Of a stretch of 64,000 nucleotides of DNA, positions 43,159-52,937 are shown one piece after another. Both the position numbers and the translations under genes were made by a program. The first letter of the stretch is position 1, and every line of letters starts with the position of its first letter. A model generated the notes under the pieces. It did not search any database. It worked only from the letters and a program-made list of their open reading frames with translations, and was not told where the DNA came from. The DNA is from Pleomorphomonas koreensis DSM 23070. GTDB taxonomy: Bacteria > Pseudomonadota > Alphaproteobacteria > Rhizobiales > Pleomorphomonadaceae. The stretch covers positions 109,572 through 173,571 of the forward strand of contig NZ_AULH01000014.1 of the NCBI RefSeq assembly GCF_000425185.1, written 5' to 3'.

Positions 43159-46086
43159 ATGCTTCGCGTTGTGACGGCCTTGTCGGGGCTGGTGCTGGTC
43201 GTCCTGGTTCTCCGCCTGGCGATGGCGCCGGTGTTTCCGCTCGACAAGTTCATGGCGCCGGCCATCGCCGCCTTCGAGGCCGACACCGGCACGGCGGTCA
43301 GCGCCGGCACCGTCGATCTCGATCTCTTGCCGACGCCGCGCGTCGTCGCCAGCGACGTCAGGATCGAGTTGCCCGACGGCCTCGGCGAGGCGCGCGCCGA
43401 CCGGCTGGTGCTCTCCCTCCGGACGCTGCCCTTCCTGTCCGGTTCCGCCGAACTGTCCGGCGTGGCGGTGGAGCAGCCGGTGCTGCGCCTGACTCTCCGG
43501 GGCGGCGACCTCGATCCGGCCAAGGCGGTCGCCACTTTGACCGGCCTCGCCGGCAGGGCGGCGACGCGGCGTTTCGCGGCGACCGGCGGACGGTTGGAGC
43601 TATCCGCCGACGGCCGCGACTGGCGCCTCGACGATGTCACGGCGTCGGCGCTGCGGACCACCGACGGCGACCGGCTGGCCATCGGCGCGGCACTGTCCGG
43701 CACGCCGCTGTCGCTGATCCTGGAGACCGGCGCCACCGGTGCCGTCCGCCTGCGGCTGGCCGCGCCGGCCGGCGGCCTCGACCTCGACGGTGGCCTGACG
43801 AACGGCGCATTCGCCGGCCGCCTGACGCTGTCGGCGCCGGATGTCGCGGCGTCCGGCCCGGCGCGCGTCGCCGGCGCCGCCATCCTGACGCCCGGCCGCG
43901 TCGAGCTGGTGGATGCCGACGCCACCCTTCTCGGCGGCACCGGCCGGCTGTCGGCCGCCCTCGACCTGACGGCGCCGCGCGCCGCCGTCGATCTCCATGC
44001 CGCCTTCAAGCGCCTGCCCGTCGATGGCCTCGCAGCGCTCGCCCGCCTTGCCGCCGGTCTCGGCTTCGATCCGGCGGCCGGGGCCGCGCCCATCGATGCC
44101 GGCCTCGACCTGAAGCTTGCCGAGCTGGCCTTTCCCGGTGGCGGCGTCCGCGACGTCCGCCTGACGGCGGTCGGCCGCGACGGCCGCTTCGGCGCGGTGC
44201 TCGACGGCGCGGCGCTCGGCAATGGCAGCCTGTCGGGCCGGATCGATCTGGTGCCCGATGCCGGCGGCCGGCGGCTCGGCGGCACCCTGGTCGCCAAGGA
44301 AATCGCCCTGCGCGACGTGGCGGCGCTGGCCGGCGCCGCCACGCCGCTGGCCGGCCGGATATCGGCCGATCTCCGTCTGTCGGCGCGCGGCCGGTCGGCG
44401 GAGGAGCTGGCGGCGACGCTGGCGGCCGACGGTGCCGCCACGCTGCGCGACGGCCGCCTGGCCGCGCTGCCGCTGATGGGCCTCGAACTGCCGGCACTGA
44501 CCCGGCTGGCCGCCGACCTGACGCTGTCCGGCCTGGACGAGCCGGCCCGGCTGAGCGGCCGGGGAATGGCGCCGTCCGGCGCCGTGACGCTGGACGCCGC
44601 GGTGACGCCGCGACGGCTGTTCGACGGCGGTGCGGCGCCGGTGGTGCTGCATGTCGACGGCGCGACGCTGTCCGCCGCCTTCGACGGCGGCGTCGATCCC
44701 ATTGCCGTCACGGCCGAGGGCACTCTCTCGTTGACCAGCCGCCGCCTGTCGGCACTCGCCGGCGTCACCGGCCTGACCGACAGCGCCTCGCTGGATGGCC
44801 GTCTCGAGGCGGGCATCGGCCGCCTTGCCCTCAGCGGCGCCCGGCTGATGCTCGGCGACGCCGCCTTTGCCGGCGTGCTCGATCTGACGACCGCTGGCGA
44901 CCGCCCCCATCTGGCCGGCCGGCTGAGCGGCGACACGGTCGACGTGGCGGCGCTGGCCGGCGCGCTGGCGCGGCTCGGCAGCCTGGCACGCGGCATCGAC
45001 GCCGATCTTGGCATCGAGGCGGCCCGCATCGCCGCCGGACCGGTGGCGGCGGCCGGCGGGCCGGTCGATCTCCGGATCGACGACAAGGGCGCCGAAATCG
45101 GCCTCGACAGGCTGTCGCTCGGCGGCGGCAGCGGCGCGGCGACGCTGCGCGTCACCAACGGCGAGCGGCCGGCTTTCGCGCTGAAGGGGAAAATCGACGG
45201 CACGCGGCTCACCAGTCTGGCGCCGCTGATCGGCAGTCGCGCCGATGGTGAGCTGACGCTGGCGGCCGACGTCAATGCGACAGGGACCACCGCTGCCGAA
45301 CTCCTCGCCTCGGCCGGCGGCAGCGCCGACCTCACCCTGTCGCGCGGTGTGCTCGACGGCCTCGATCCGGTGGCGTTGCTCGGCCGGCTGGCCCGGAGCG
45401 TGCAGACCGGCTTCGGGTCCGATCCGCGGCGCGTCGCCTTCGACCGGCTGGCCGGCCAGCTCGCTCTGGCGGCGGGCACCATCCGGAGCGGCGATCTGGC
45501 CTTCTCGGCCGGCGATCTCCAACTGTCGGGCGCCGGCAGCCTGCGTTTTACGGACGGCGTCCTCGACCTGAAGCTGAAGCCGCAATTGAAGGGCTATCCG
45601 GATTTCGAGGCGCCGGTGGCGGTCAAGGGGCCGCTCGCCGCGCCGCGCCTTTATCCCGACCTGCCCGGCCTCATCGACGACCCCACGGTGGGATACGCGC
45701 GGCTTGCCGCGATGACGGGCGGCTTCTCGCGTCTCCGGACGGGCGCGGCACCGGCGCTCGAAGCGGTCAGGCCGGACGCCGTGACCTCGATGATCGACAC
45801 GCTGACCGCCCCGGCCAAGCCGGCGGCAACGCCCGTGGGAGCGTCGGCCAGGCCGACGGAACCTCAGGAGGAAACGCCGGCCGAACCGGCCGTGGCGGCG
45901 CCGTTGCCGCCGCTTCGTCCGGCCGGGCGGGTTGCCGCGCCGCGCCGCCCCGCCGCTCCGCCGCCGGCGCTGGCCGACGGGCCGCTCGATCTCGGCGCGC
46001 TGGGCCGCTCGCCGGGCGACATCGTGCCGGCGAGAACGCCGTCAGGCGCCTGCCAGCCGGGACGCGACGGCCGCTGCATTCCCTGA
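43159..46086 (+). CDS. AsmA-family protein
   Basis: A large envelope protein of 975 aa with one N-terminal TM helix (about 2-22) and a long periplasmic beta-rich body. An N-terminal AsmA segment and a C-terminal AsmA-like segment (GSGAATLRVTN, GDLQLSGAGSLRFTDGVLDLKLKPQ) are seen, and the last 120 residues are Pro/Ala-rich. AsmA proteins are thought to bridge the periplasm and move or organise phospholipids. The ATG at 43159 has GGGGGA nine bases upstream; an upstream TTG adds a basic tail and is less likely. The coding is very GC-rich with repeats of Ala, Gly and Leu. Confidence 0.88.
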   Translation: MLRVVTALSGLVLVVLVLRLAMAPVFPLDKFMAPAIAAFEADTGTAVSAGTVDLDLLPTPRVVASDVRIELPDGLGEARADRLVLSLRTLPFLSGSAELSGVAVEQPVLRLTLRGGDLDPAKAVATLTGLAGRAATRRFAATGGRLELSADGRDWRLDDVTASALRTTDGDRLAIGAALSGTPLSLILETGATGAVRLRLAAPAGGLDLDGGLTNGAFAGRLTLSAPDVAASGPARVAGAAILTPGRVELVDADATLLGGTGRLSAALDLTAPRAAVDLHAAFKRLPVDGLAALARLAAGLGFDPAAGAAPIDAGLDLKLAELAFPGGGVRDVRLTAVGRDGRFGAVLDGAALGNGSLSGRIDLVPDAGGRRLGGTLVAKEIALRDVAALAGAATPLAGRISADLRLSARGRSAEELAATLAADGAATLRDGRLAALPLMGLELPALTRLAADLTLSGLDEPARLSGRGMAPSGAVTLDAAVTPRRLFDGGAAPVVLHVDGATLSAAFDGGVDPIAVTAEGTLSLTSRRLSALAGVTGLTDSASLDGRLEAGIGRLALSGARLMLGDAAFAGVLDLTTAGDRPHLAGRLSGDTVDVAALAGALARLGSLARGIDADLGIEAARIAAGPVAAAGGPVDLRIDDKGAEIGLDRLSLGGGSGAATLRVTNGERPAFALKGKIDGTRLTSLAPLIGSRADGELTLAADVNATGTTAAELLASAGGSADLTLSRGVLDGLDPVALLGRLARSVQTGFGSDPRRVAFDRLAGQLALAAGTIRSGDLAFSAGDLQLSGAGSLRFTDGVLDLKLKPQLKGYPDFEAPVAVKGPLAAPRLYPDLPGLIDDPTVGYARLAAMTGGFSRLRTGAAPALEAVRPDAVTSMIDTLTAPAKPAATPVGASARPTEPQEETPAEPAVAAPLPPLRPAGRVAAPRRPAAPPPALADGPLDLGALGRSPGDIVPARTPSGACQPGRDGRCIP

Positions 46087-46091
46087 GAGCG

Positions 46092-48332
46092 TCAGTCCTT
46101 CGGCATGGCGACCGGCGGCAGCTTGGGCGCCCAGCGGGTGAGCAGGCCGGCGTTGGTCACCACCGACACCGAACTCATGGCCATGGCGGCGCCGGCCAGC
46201 GCCGGCGTCAGCAGGCCGAAGGCGGCGAGCGGAATGCCGATCACGTTGTAGACGAAGGCCCAGAACAGGTTCTGCCGGATCTTGCGCGAGGTGGCGGCGG
46301 CGATGTCGAGCGCGGCGCCGACGAGGCGCGGGTCGGGGCGCATCAGCGTGATTCCAGCCGTCTCCATGGCGACGTCGGTGCCCGAGCCCATGGCGACGCC
46401 GACGTCGGCGGCGGCCAGCGCCGGCGCGTCGTTGACGCCGTCGCCGACCATGGCGAGGCGGCGGCCGGCGGCGCGCAGAGCCTCGACCTCGGCCGCCTTG
46501 CCCTCGGGCAGCACGTCGGCCCGCCAGTCGTCGAGGCCGGCGGCGCCGGCGATGGCGCGGGCGGCGGCCGGCCGGTCGCCGGTCAAGAGCAGCGTGCGGA
46601 TGCCGCGCCGGCCCAGCTCGGCAACGGCGGCCGGGGCTTCCGGCCGCAGGGCGTCGGCATAGCCGAACAGGCCGATGGCCCGGTCGCCGGCCGTCACGTA
46701 GGCGAGCGTCATCTCCGGCCCGAGGCGGCCGAGGCCGGCCTTGTCGAGGTCGGCGTGATCGATGCCATGCTCGTCGAGCAGCGCGGCGGTGCCGATCAGC
46801 ACCGTCTCGCCGTCGACGCGGGCGGACAGGCCCTTGCCGGGCACCGCCCTGACGTCCTCGGCGGCAAGCGGCGCGACGCCGTCCCGCGTCGCGCGGTCGA
46901 GCGTGGCGCGGGCCAGCGGATGCTCGGAGCCGGTCTGGGCGCCGGCGGCGAGCGCCAGCAGGCGGGCCGGATCGACGCCGTCCGAGGCGACCAGCGCCTG
47001 CAACTCGGGACGACCGGCGGTCAGCGTGCCGGTCTTGTCGAACACCACGGTGCCGACATGGGCGGCGCGCTCCAGCACCTCGATATCCTTGATCAGGATG
47101 CCGGCGCGGGCGGCAGCGCCGGTGCCGGCGACCAGGGCGGTCGGCGTGGCGAGGCCGAGGGCGCAGGGGCAGGCGATCACCAGCACGGCGACGGCGGCGG
47201 CCAGCGCCTGCTCGAGGCCGCCGCCGAAGGCCAGCCACAGAGCGAAGGCGAGGACGGCGACGGCGACCACCACCGGCACGAAGATCGCCGACACGCGGTC
47301 GACGAGGCGCTGCACCGGCGCCTTGCCGGACTGCGCGTTCTCGACCAGGCGGGTGATGCGGCCGAGCGTCGAGTCCTCGCCGACGGCACCGACCTCGACG
47401 GTGACGGCGCCCTCGCCGTTGACGGCGCCGGTCACCACCGGCCCGCCGACCGCCCGCAGCACCGGCAGGCTCTCGCCGGTGATCACCGCCTCGTCGAAAT
47501 GGCTCTCGCCGGTGAGGATGACGCCGTCGACCGGCACGCGCTCGCCGGGGCGGACCAGCACGCGGTCGCCGGGCAACAGGCGCGTCACCGGCACGGTTTG
47601 GTAACTGCCGTCCTCGGCCAGCTGGGTCGCCGTCTCCGGGCGCAGCGCCATCAGCGAGCGCACGGCGCGGGTGGTGGACGCCTTGGCACGCTCCTCGAGG
47701 AACTTGCCGAGCAGCACCAGCGTCAGCACCACGGCCGACGCCTCGAAATAGAGATGCTCCTCCACCATGTGGTGGACCGTCGCCATCTGGTAGACCGAGA
47801 AGCCCCAGGCGGCGGTGGTGCCGAGCGACACCAGCACGTCCATGTTGGCGCCGCCGCCCCTCAGCGCGTTCCAGGCGCCGCGATAGAAGCGGCGGCCGGC
47901 CAGCACCTGCACGGCGGTGGCCAGCACCAGCTGCAGGTAAGCCGGCAGGATATGTCCGAAGCCGGCCATCATGGCGATCATCGCGACGATGAAGGGAGCG
48001 GTGAGCAGGGCCGAGACGGCGAGCAGCCGGCCGGTGCGGCGGCGGGCGGCGGTGGCCTCGGCCTCGCGCGCCTCGCGTTCGGCGCGGGCGACGACGGGGT
48101 CGTCGGAGCGCAGCGTCGCCGAGAAGCCGGCCCGGTCGACGGCGGCGGCGATCGTCTCGGGCGTCACCGCCGGCTCGACGGCCACGTCGGCCCGCTCCAG
48201 CGCCAGGTTGACGCGGGCATCGAGGATGCCGGGCGTCTTCTTCAGCACGCGTTCGAGGCGGGCGGAGCAGGCGGCGCAGGTCATGCCGCGGATATCGAAG
48301 GAACGGACGGAGCTTTCAGCGGAACTGGTCAT
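46092..48332 (-). CDS. copA: Copper-translocating P-type ATPase
   Basis: Cu(I) efflux pump of 746 aa. One N-terminal heavy-metal domain has GMTCAAC (C19, C22). Eight TM helices include the ion-binding CPC motif (388-390, ACPCALGLATPTA), the phosphorylation site DKTGTLT (Asp432), TGES, a soft-metal HP motif (SEHPLA) and GDGVNDAP. The C-terminal helices carry YN and MSxSS-type residues typical of PIB-1 pumps. The ATG at 48332 has GAGG upstream. No CueR gene lies beside it. The leader has a CTGC/GCAG dyad around TATAGC. Confidence 0.93.
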   Translation of the reverse strand: MTSSAESSVRSFDIRGMTCAACSARLERVLKKTPGILDARVNLALERADVAVEPAVTPETIAAAVDRAGFSATLRSDDPVVARAEREAREAEATAARRRTGRLLAVSALLTAPFIVAMIAMMAGFGHILPAYLQLVLATAVQVLAGRRFYRGAWNALRGGGANMDVLVSLGTTAAWGFSVYQMATVHHMVEEHLYFEASAVVLTLVLLGKFLEERAKASTTRAVRSLMALRPETATQLAEDGSYQTVPVTRLLPGDRVLVRPGERVPVDGVILTGESHFDEAVITGESLPVLRAVGGPVVTGAVNGEGAVTVEVGAVGEDSTLGRITRLVENAQSGKAPVQRLVDRVSAIFVPVVVAVAVLAFALWLAFGGGLEQALAAAVAVLVIACPCALGLATPTALVAGTGAAARAGILIKDIEVLERAAHVGTVVFDKTGTLTAGRPELQALVASDGVDPARLLALAAGAQTGSEHPLARATLDRATRDGVAPLAAEDVRAVPGKGLSARVDGETVLIGTAALLDEHGIDHADLDKAGLGRLGPEMTLAYVTAGDRAIGLFGYADALRPEAPAAVAELGRRGIRTLLLTGDRPAAARAIAGAAGLDDWRADVLPEGKAAEVEALRAAGRRLAMVGDGVNDAPALAAADVGVAMGSGTDVAMETAGITLMRPDPRLVGAALDIAAATSRKIRQNLFWAFVYNVIGIPLAAFGLLTPALAGAAMAMSSVSVVTNAGLLTRWAPKLPPVAMPKD

Positions 48333-48427
48333 CACACACCTCTGCACTCGCTATAGCAGATGGTGGCTGCCGGCCGCCCCGTCCATGTTCACTTCATCGT
48401 TCAACTATCCGGCACGTGTCCGGCGCG

Positions 48428-49444
48428 TCAGGCGCGCCAGTGCCGGCCGTCGAGGCGCAGGCCGAAGGTGTCCGGCCGGCGGGCGAAGTCGACGAGGCCG
48501 GCGAGGGCCGGCCGGTCGTGGACGATGATCGCCGTCGGCAGGCCGGCCATCAGCGCCTGATGCGGATACTTGTCCTCGAAGGCGGCGCGGAAGCCGCCCT
48601 GCTGCAGCACCTTGACGAGACGGGGGGCGATGCCACCGGCCAGATAGACGCCGCCGTGAGCGAGGAAGGTGAGCGCGAGGTTGCCGGCGATGCGGCCGAG
48701 ATGTTCGGCGAACAGGGCGACGGTTTCGACGGCCAGGGGATCGCCGGCCTCGGCGGCGGCGGTGACGGCGGCCGGCGTATCGCAGGCGGCGAGCGACTTG
48801 TTGGCGGCGGCCACCGCCTTGTAGAGGCGAAGGAGGCCGGAGCCGCAGATGATGGTCTCGCCGGTGACGCGGCCGCCGGCCCGCTCGATGTGCGGCCAGA
48901 TGGCGTAGTCGCGGGCGGTGACCGGCGCGAGGTCGATGTGCCCGCCCTCGCCGGGCACCGGCACCCAGAGGCCGGCGGCGTCGACGAGGCCGGCGGCGCC
49001 GAGGCCGGTGCCGGGGCCGATCACCACCTTGGTGCCGCGCGCCTGCGGCAGGGCGCCGCCGACGGCGACCAGATCCCTCGCCTTGAGGCCGGGCAGCGAC
49101 AGGCCGAGCGCCTCGAAGTCGTTGAACAGGATGACGTGGTCGAGCCCGAAGCGCTCGACCAGTTCCTTGGGCGTCACCACCCAGGGGCAGTTGGTGAGCT
49201 GAGTGCTCTCCTCGCCGATCGGCCCGGCCAGCGCGAAGACCAGCGAGCTTGGCTGCGGCGCGCCGGCGTCGATCACCGCGCTCTCTATGGCATCGCCGAT
49301 GGTCGGGAACAGCCGCGTCTCGACGGTGTCGAAGTGCCGGATGTCGGCGTCGGGATCGGTGAGAAGCGCGAATCGGGCGTTGGTGCCGCCGATGTCGGCG
49401 AACAGGACCGGAAAGGTGACGACGCTGGGGACGCTCTGGGACAT
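48428..49444 (-). CDS. glk: Glucokinase
   Basis: Phosphorylates glucose to glucose-6-phosphate with ATP. The 338-aa protein has the phosphate-1 loop ADIGGTNARFAL near residue 16, the NDFEALGLSL segment, GPGTGLGAAGL and GEGGHIDLAP, and the catalytic region of the bacterial Glk (non-ROK) family. It is 12 bases downstream of mgsA on the same strand, a pairing conserved in Rhizobiales. Confidence 0.94.
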   Translation of the reverse strand: MSQSVPSVVTFPVLFADIGGTNARFALLTDPDADIRHFDTVETRLFPTIGDAIESAVIDAGAPQPSSLVFALAGPIGEESTQLTNCPWVVTPKELVERFGLDHVILFNDFEALGLSLPGLKARDLVAVGGALPQARGTKVVIGPGTGLGAAGLVDAAGLWVPVPGEGGHIDLAPVTARDYAIWPHIERAGGRVTGETIICGSGLLRLYKAVAAANKSLAACDTPAAVTAAAEAGDPLAVETVALFAEHLGRIAGNLALTFLAHGGVYLAGGIAPRLVKVLQQGGFRAAFEDKYPHQALMAGLPTAIIVHDRPALAGLVDFARRPDTFGLRLDGRHWRA

Positions 49445-49456
49445 CGTGATCTTCGC

Positions 49457-49903
49457 TCAGTCGGAGGGAACAGGGGCGGCGGAAACGGCGGCGGGGCGGG
49501 CGAAACCGCCGGCGCGGATCAGGAACTCCGCCGTCGAACGGTTGAGAGCCATCGGAATGTTGTAGACGACGGACAGGCGGGTCAGCGCCTTGACGTCGAC
49601 GTCGTGCGGCATGGGCGACAGCGGATCGATGAAGAAGATGAGGCCGCCGAGCCGGCCCTCGGCGATCATGGCGCCGATCTGCTGGTCGCCGCCGAGCGGG
49701 CCGCTCTTCAGGCAGGTGACGTCGAGCGTCGGGCAGGCGCCGCGGATGCGGCTGCCGGTGGTGCCGGTGGCGAACAGGCGGAAGGCGGCGAGCCGCGCCT
49801 CGTGGGCGCGGGCGAAGGCGACCATCTCGTCCTTCTTGGCATCATGGGCGACGAGCGCGATGGCCGGGACGGCGGCTGCGGCGGTGTCGGTGCGTACGGT
49901 CAT
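49457..49903 (-). CDS. mgsA: Methylglyoxal synthase
   Basis: Converts dihydroxyacetone phosphate to methylglyoxal and phosphate, a bypass of lower glycolysis when phosphate is short. The 148-aa chain has the family motifs [10 protein letters not shown] (Asp21), [19 protein letters not shown] (the catalytic Asp in GGDQQ) and the [14 protein letters not shown] loop. It leads a two-gene unit with glk. The final ~20 residues are Ala/Pro-rich and variable. Confidence 0.94.
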   Translation of the reverse strand: MTVRTDTAAAAVPAIALVAHDAKKDEMVAFARAHEARLAAFRLFATGTTGSRIRGACPTLDVTCLKSGPLGGDQQIGAMIAEGRLGGLIFFIDPLSPMPHDVDVKALTRLSVVYNIPMALNRSTAEFLIRAGGFARPAAVSAAPVPSD

Positions 49904-50335
49904 CGCATCCTTGACGACTGGAACTCGATCGGCACGCTCTTAGCGCCTTTCCCCCTGAAACGGTATCGATTTTGCTGCGCGCTCCTCGGAAATTTCGCCC
50001 GGCGGCGCGGCGAGGGTCGCCGGAACGCCGTCCCGATCGGGGCAAATACGTAAGGGGGTGGTTCGCCCTGGCCGCCGGCAGCCTTGCGCGGCGCTCGGCC
50101 GCGGCGTTCCAAGGGCGCGATTCCGCGTTTGCCGGCGCTTTGCCCGGTGCCGTCCGACATAGCCGAAAGCAGCATTCGACAATATTGTCCATTTGGTCAA
50201 AAACTGAAGAAAGGCGATGCAAACCGGCGGAAAGCGTGCTTAGTATGCGCCACTCGGGGGAGGGGCGTTTTCAACCGGATTTCCTCCGCCGACCAGCCCG
50301 AACGGGGGCTCCTTCCAAAAGGGGTGAGGAACACG
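49904..50335. promoter_or_regulatory. Gene-free control region of the nucleoside cluster
   Basis: 432 bases between divergent mgsA and the binding-protein gene contain no convincing gene. The most informative part is 50178-50200, where two dyads overlap (listed separately), about 150 bases before the start codon. Further right a GGGGGAGGGGCG tract and a short AGCCC/GGGCT hairpin lie in the leader. An open frame continuing upstream from the binding protein gene is rejected as non-coding. Confidence 0.55.
50178..50200. promoter_or_regulatory. Overlapping dyads upstream of the nucleoside uptake cluster
   Basis: GACAATATTGTC (50178-50189) is a perfect 12-bp palindrome. It overlaps a second dyad, TTGTCCATTTGGTCAA (50185-50200), with six of eight pairs matching. 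They lie 136-158 bases before the start of the binding-protein gene. This is a good candidate operator for a nucleoside- or purine-responsive repressor encoded elsewhere. Confidence 0.5.
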
Positions 50336-51331
50336 ATGATCAACAAACTGATCGGCGCTACCTTCTTCGCAGCCGCGCTGTCCAGCACGGCCATGGCGGC
50401 CGACATCAAGCCGGCGCTCGTCTACGGAACCGGTGGCAGGTTCGACAAGTCGTTCAACGAGGCGGCCTACACCGGCGCCGAGAAGTTCAAGGCCGAGACC
50501 GGCATCGACTATCGCGACTTCGAGCCGACCGGCGACACCCAGGGCGAGCAGGCGATCCGCAACTTCGCCTCCAAGGGCTTCAACCCGGTGGTCGGCGTGT
50601 CGTTCGCCTGGACTTCGGCCATCGAGAAGGTGGCGGCCGAGTTCCCCGACACCCAGTTCGTCATCGTCGACGCCGTGGTCGACAAGCCGAACGTCCGCTC
50701 GGTGGTCTACAAGGAAGAGGAAGGCTCCTTCCTGGTCGGCACCGTGGCCGGCCTGTTCTCCAAGACGGGCAAGGTCGGCTTCGTCGGCGGCATGGACATT
50801 CCGCTGATCCGCAAGTTCGAATGCGGCTACGAGCAGGGCGCCCGCGCCGCCAATCCCAAGGCCGACGTGCTGCAGAACTGGATCGGCACCACCGGCGCCG
50901 CCTGGAGCGATCCGGTGCGCGGCGGCGAGCTGGCCAAGGGGCAGATCGACCAGGGCGTCGACGTTGTCTACGCGGCGGCTGGCGCCTCCGGCATCGGCGT
51001 GCTGCAGACGGCCGCCGACCAGGGCAAGTATTCGATCGGCGTCGATTCGAACCAGAACTACCTGCATCCGGGCTCGGTGCTGACCTCGATGGTCAAGCGC
51101 GTCGATCTCGCCGTCTACAACGCCTTCTCCGACGTCAAGAACGACAAGTTCACCCCCGGCGTGCAGGCGCTCGGCATCAAGGAAGACGGCGTCTCCTGGG
51201 CTTATGACGACAACAACAAGCCGCTGATCACCCCGGAGATCCTGGCGGCGGTCGAGAAGGCCAAGACCGATATCGTCTCCGGCGCGGTCAAGGTGCACGA
51301 CTACATGACGGACAACTCCTGCCCGAAGTGA
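50336..51331 (+). CDS. BMP-family nucleoside-binding protein
   Basis: Periplasmic substrate-binding protein of 331 aa for nucleoside import, related to PnrA/BmpA and the Bmp proteins. A signal peptide (1-22, ending AMA) precedes the mature domain with YGTGGRFDKSFNEAAY and IVDAVVDKPNVRS, typical of BMP. There is no lipobox Cys, so it is soluble. GGTGAGGAAC precedes ATG 50336. It is followed by an attenuator-like hairpin and then the ATPase, so it is probably expressed more than the rest of the transporter. Confidence 0.92.
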   Translation: MINKLIGATFFAAALSSTAMAADIKPALVYGTGGRFDKSFNEAAYTGAEKFKAETGIDYRDFEPTGDTQGEQAIRNFASKGFNPVVGVSFAWTSAIEKVAAEFPDTQFVIVDAVVDKPNVRSVVYKEEEGSFLVGTVAGLFSKTGKVGFVGGMDIPLIRKFECGYEQGARAANPKADVLQNWIGTTGAAWSDPVRGGELAKGQIDQGVDVVYAAAGASGIGVLQTAADQGKYSIGVDSNQNYLHPGSVLTSMVKRVDLAVYNAFSDVKNDKFTPGVQALGIKEDGVSWAYDDNNKPLITPEILAAVEKAKTDIVSGAVKVHDYMTDNSCPK

Positions 51332-51345
51332 TGCCCCACTGACGA

Positions 51346-51391
51346 GGGCGCAAGGCTTGGCCGGTGTTCGGGCTCGCCTTGCGCCCTTTTT
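51346..51391 (+). terminator. Attenuator-like terminator between binding protein and ATPase genes
   Basis: An 11-bp perfect stem (GGGCGCAAGGC/GCCTTGCGCCC) with a 19-base loop ends in five T. It lies only 15 bases after the binding protein stop and 22 bases before the ATPase start. Such hairpins usually give partial read-through, lowering transporter subunits relative to the binding protein. Confidence 0.85.
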
Positions 51392-51412
51392 CGTATCCGG
51401 AGCCATGAAGCC

Positions 51413-52930
51413 GTGAGCCCATCCCCGACGCCCGCCATCGAACTCAATGGCATCGACAAGAAATTCGGCGCCGTCCACGCCAACAGGAACATCCATCTCA
51501 CCGTCGCCAAGGGCTCGATCCACGGCATCATCGGCGAGAACGGCGCCGGCAAGTCGACGCTGATGTCGATCCTCTACGGCTTCTATCACGCCGACGCCGG
51601 ATCGATCCGCATCAACGGCAAGGACACCGTCATCCACGACAGCCAGGCGGCGATCTCGGCCGGCATCGGCATGGTCCACCAGCACTTCATGCTGGTCGAG
51701 AACTTCTCGGTGCTGGAGAACGTCATCCTCGGCGTCGAGGGCGGCGCGCTGCTCGGCAAGGGCGTCACCGGGGCGCGGGCGGCGCTGAAGCGGCTCGAAG
51801 CCGACTACGGCCTCGAAGTCGATCCCGACGCCATCATCGAGGAACTGCCGGTCGGATTGCAGCAGCGCGTCGAGATCCTGAAGGCGCTCTATCGCGGCGC
51901 CGAGATCCTGATCCTCGACGAGCCGACCGGCGTGCTGACGCCGGCCGAGGCCGATCATCTGTTCCGCATCCTCGGCGTGCTGCGCGACCAGGGCAAGACC
52001 ATCCTGCTGATCACCCACAAGCTGCGTGAAATCATGGCGATCACCGACACCGTGTCGGTGATGCGGCGCGGCGAGATGGTGGCGACGCGGCGGACCGCCG
52101 AGACGACGGTGGAGGAGCTGGCCGAGCTGATGGTCGGCCGCCGCGTGCTCTTGCGCGTCGACAAGGGGCCGGCGGCGCCGAAGGAGGTCGTGCTGTCGGT
52201 CAGGAATCTCACCGTCAAGGACGGCCGCGGCGTCACCATGGTCGACAACGTCTCCTTCGACGTCCGGGCGGGCGAGGTGGTCGGCATCGCCGGCGTCGCC
52301 GGCAACGGCCAGTCGGAGCTGCTTGAGGCGATCACCGGCATCCGCAAGCCGGCCTCGGGCGAGATTCTGATCCACGGTCAGCCGGTGGCCGGCTTCGACG
52401 CCGCCCGCCTCAGGGCGCTTGGCCTCGGCCACATCCCCGAGGACCGCCACCACATGGGCCTCGTCCTGAATTTCGAGGAGAGCGAGAACTCGGTGCTCGG
52501 CTACCATCGCGACGAGCGCTATGGCCGCGGCCCGCTGCTCGACCTCGACGCCTGCCGCGACGACGCCAAGGCGAAGATCGAGAAATACGACATCCGGCCG
52601 CCCAACTGCCGGCTGAAGACCGCCAACTTCTCCGGCGGCAACCAGCAGAAGATCGTCGTCGCCCGCGAGATCGAGCGCGACCCGGCGCTCCTGGTGGTCG
52701 GCCAGCCGACGCGCGGCGTCGACATCGGCGCCATCGAGTTCATCCACCGCCGGCTGATCGCCATGCGCGACGCCGACAAGGCGGTGCTGCTGGTGTCGGT
52801 GGAACTCGACGAGATCCGCTCGCTGTCCGACCGCATCCTCGTGATGTTCGCCGGCCACATCGTCGGTGAGAAGACGCCGGACACCGGCGAACAGACCCTC
52901 GGCCTGATGATGGCCGGCATTGCCGCGTGA
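51413..52930 (+). CDS. Nucleoside ABC transporter ATPase (two NBDs)
   Basis: A 505-aa fused ATPase of the sugar/nucleoside type. NBD1 has Walker A GENGAGKST (41-49) and Walker B ILILDEPT, with the unusual signature LPVGLQQRVEI in place of LSGG, as is common in the BMP group. NBD2 has a degenerate Walker A (GVAGNGQSE) but a good signature FSGGNQQK. The start is GTG 51413. It is seven bases before permease 1. It supplies energy for nucleoside import with the two permeases. Confidence 0.92.
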   Translation: MSPSPTPAIELNGIDKKFGAVHANRNIHLTVAKGSIHGIIGENGAGKSTLMSILYGFYHADAGSIRINGKDTVIHDSQAAISAGIGMVHQHFMLVENFSVLENVILGVEGGALLGKGVTGARAALKRLEADYGLEVDPDAIIEELPVGLQQRVEILKALYRGAEILILDEPTGVLTPAEADHLFRILGVLRDQGKTILLITHKLREIMAITDTVSVMRRGEMVATRRTAETTVEELAELMVGRRVLLRVDKGPAAPKEVVLSVRNLTVKDGRGVTMVDNVSFDVRAGEVVGIAGVAGNGQSELLEAITGIRKPASGEILIHGQPVAGFDAARLRALGLGHIPEDRHHMGLVLNFEESENSVLGYHRDERYGRGPLLDLDACRDDAKAKIEKYDIRPPNCRLKTANFSGGNQQKIVVAREIERDPALLVVGQPTRGVDIGAIEFIHRRLIAMRDADKAVLLVSVELDEIRSLSDRILVMFAGHIVGEKTPDTGEQTLGLMMAGIAA

Positions 52931-52937
52931 GGCCGAG

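Noticed and set aside
50084..50335. N-terminal extension of the nucleoside-binding protein
   Set aside because: The upstream in-frame sequence is basic and lacks coding character; the ATG at 50336 has a good ribosome site and starts a normal signal peptide.
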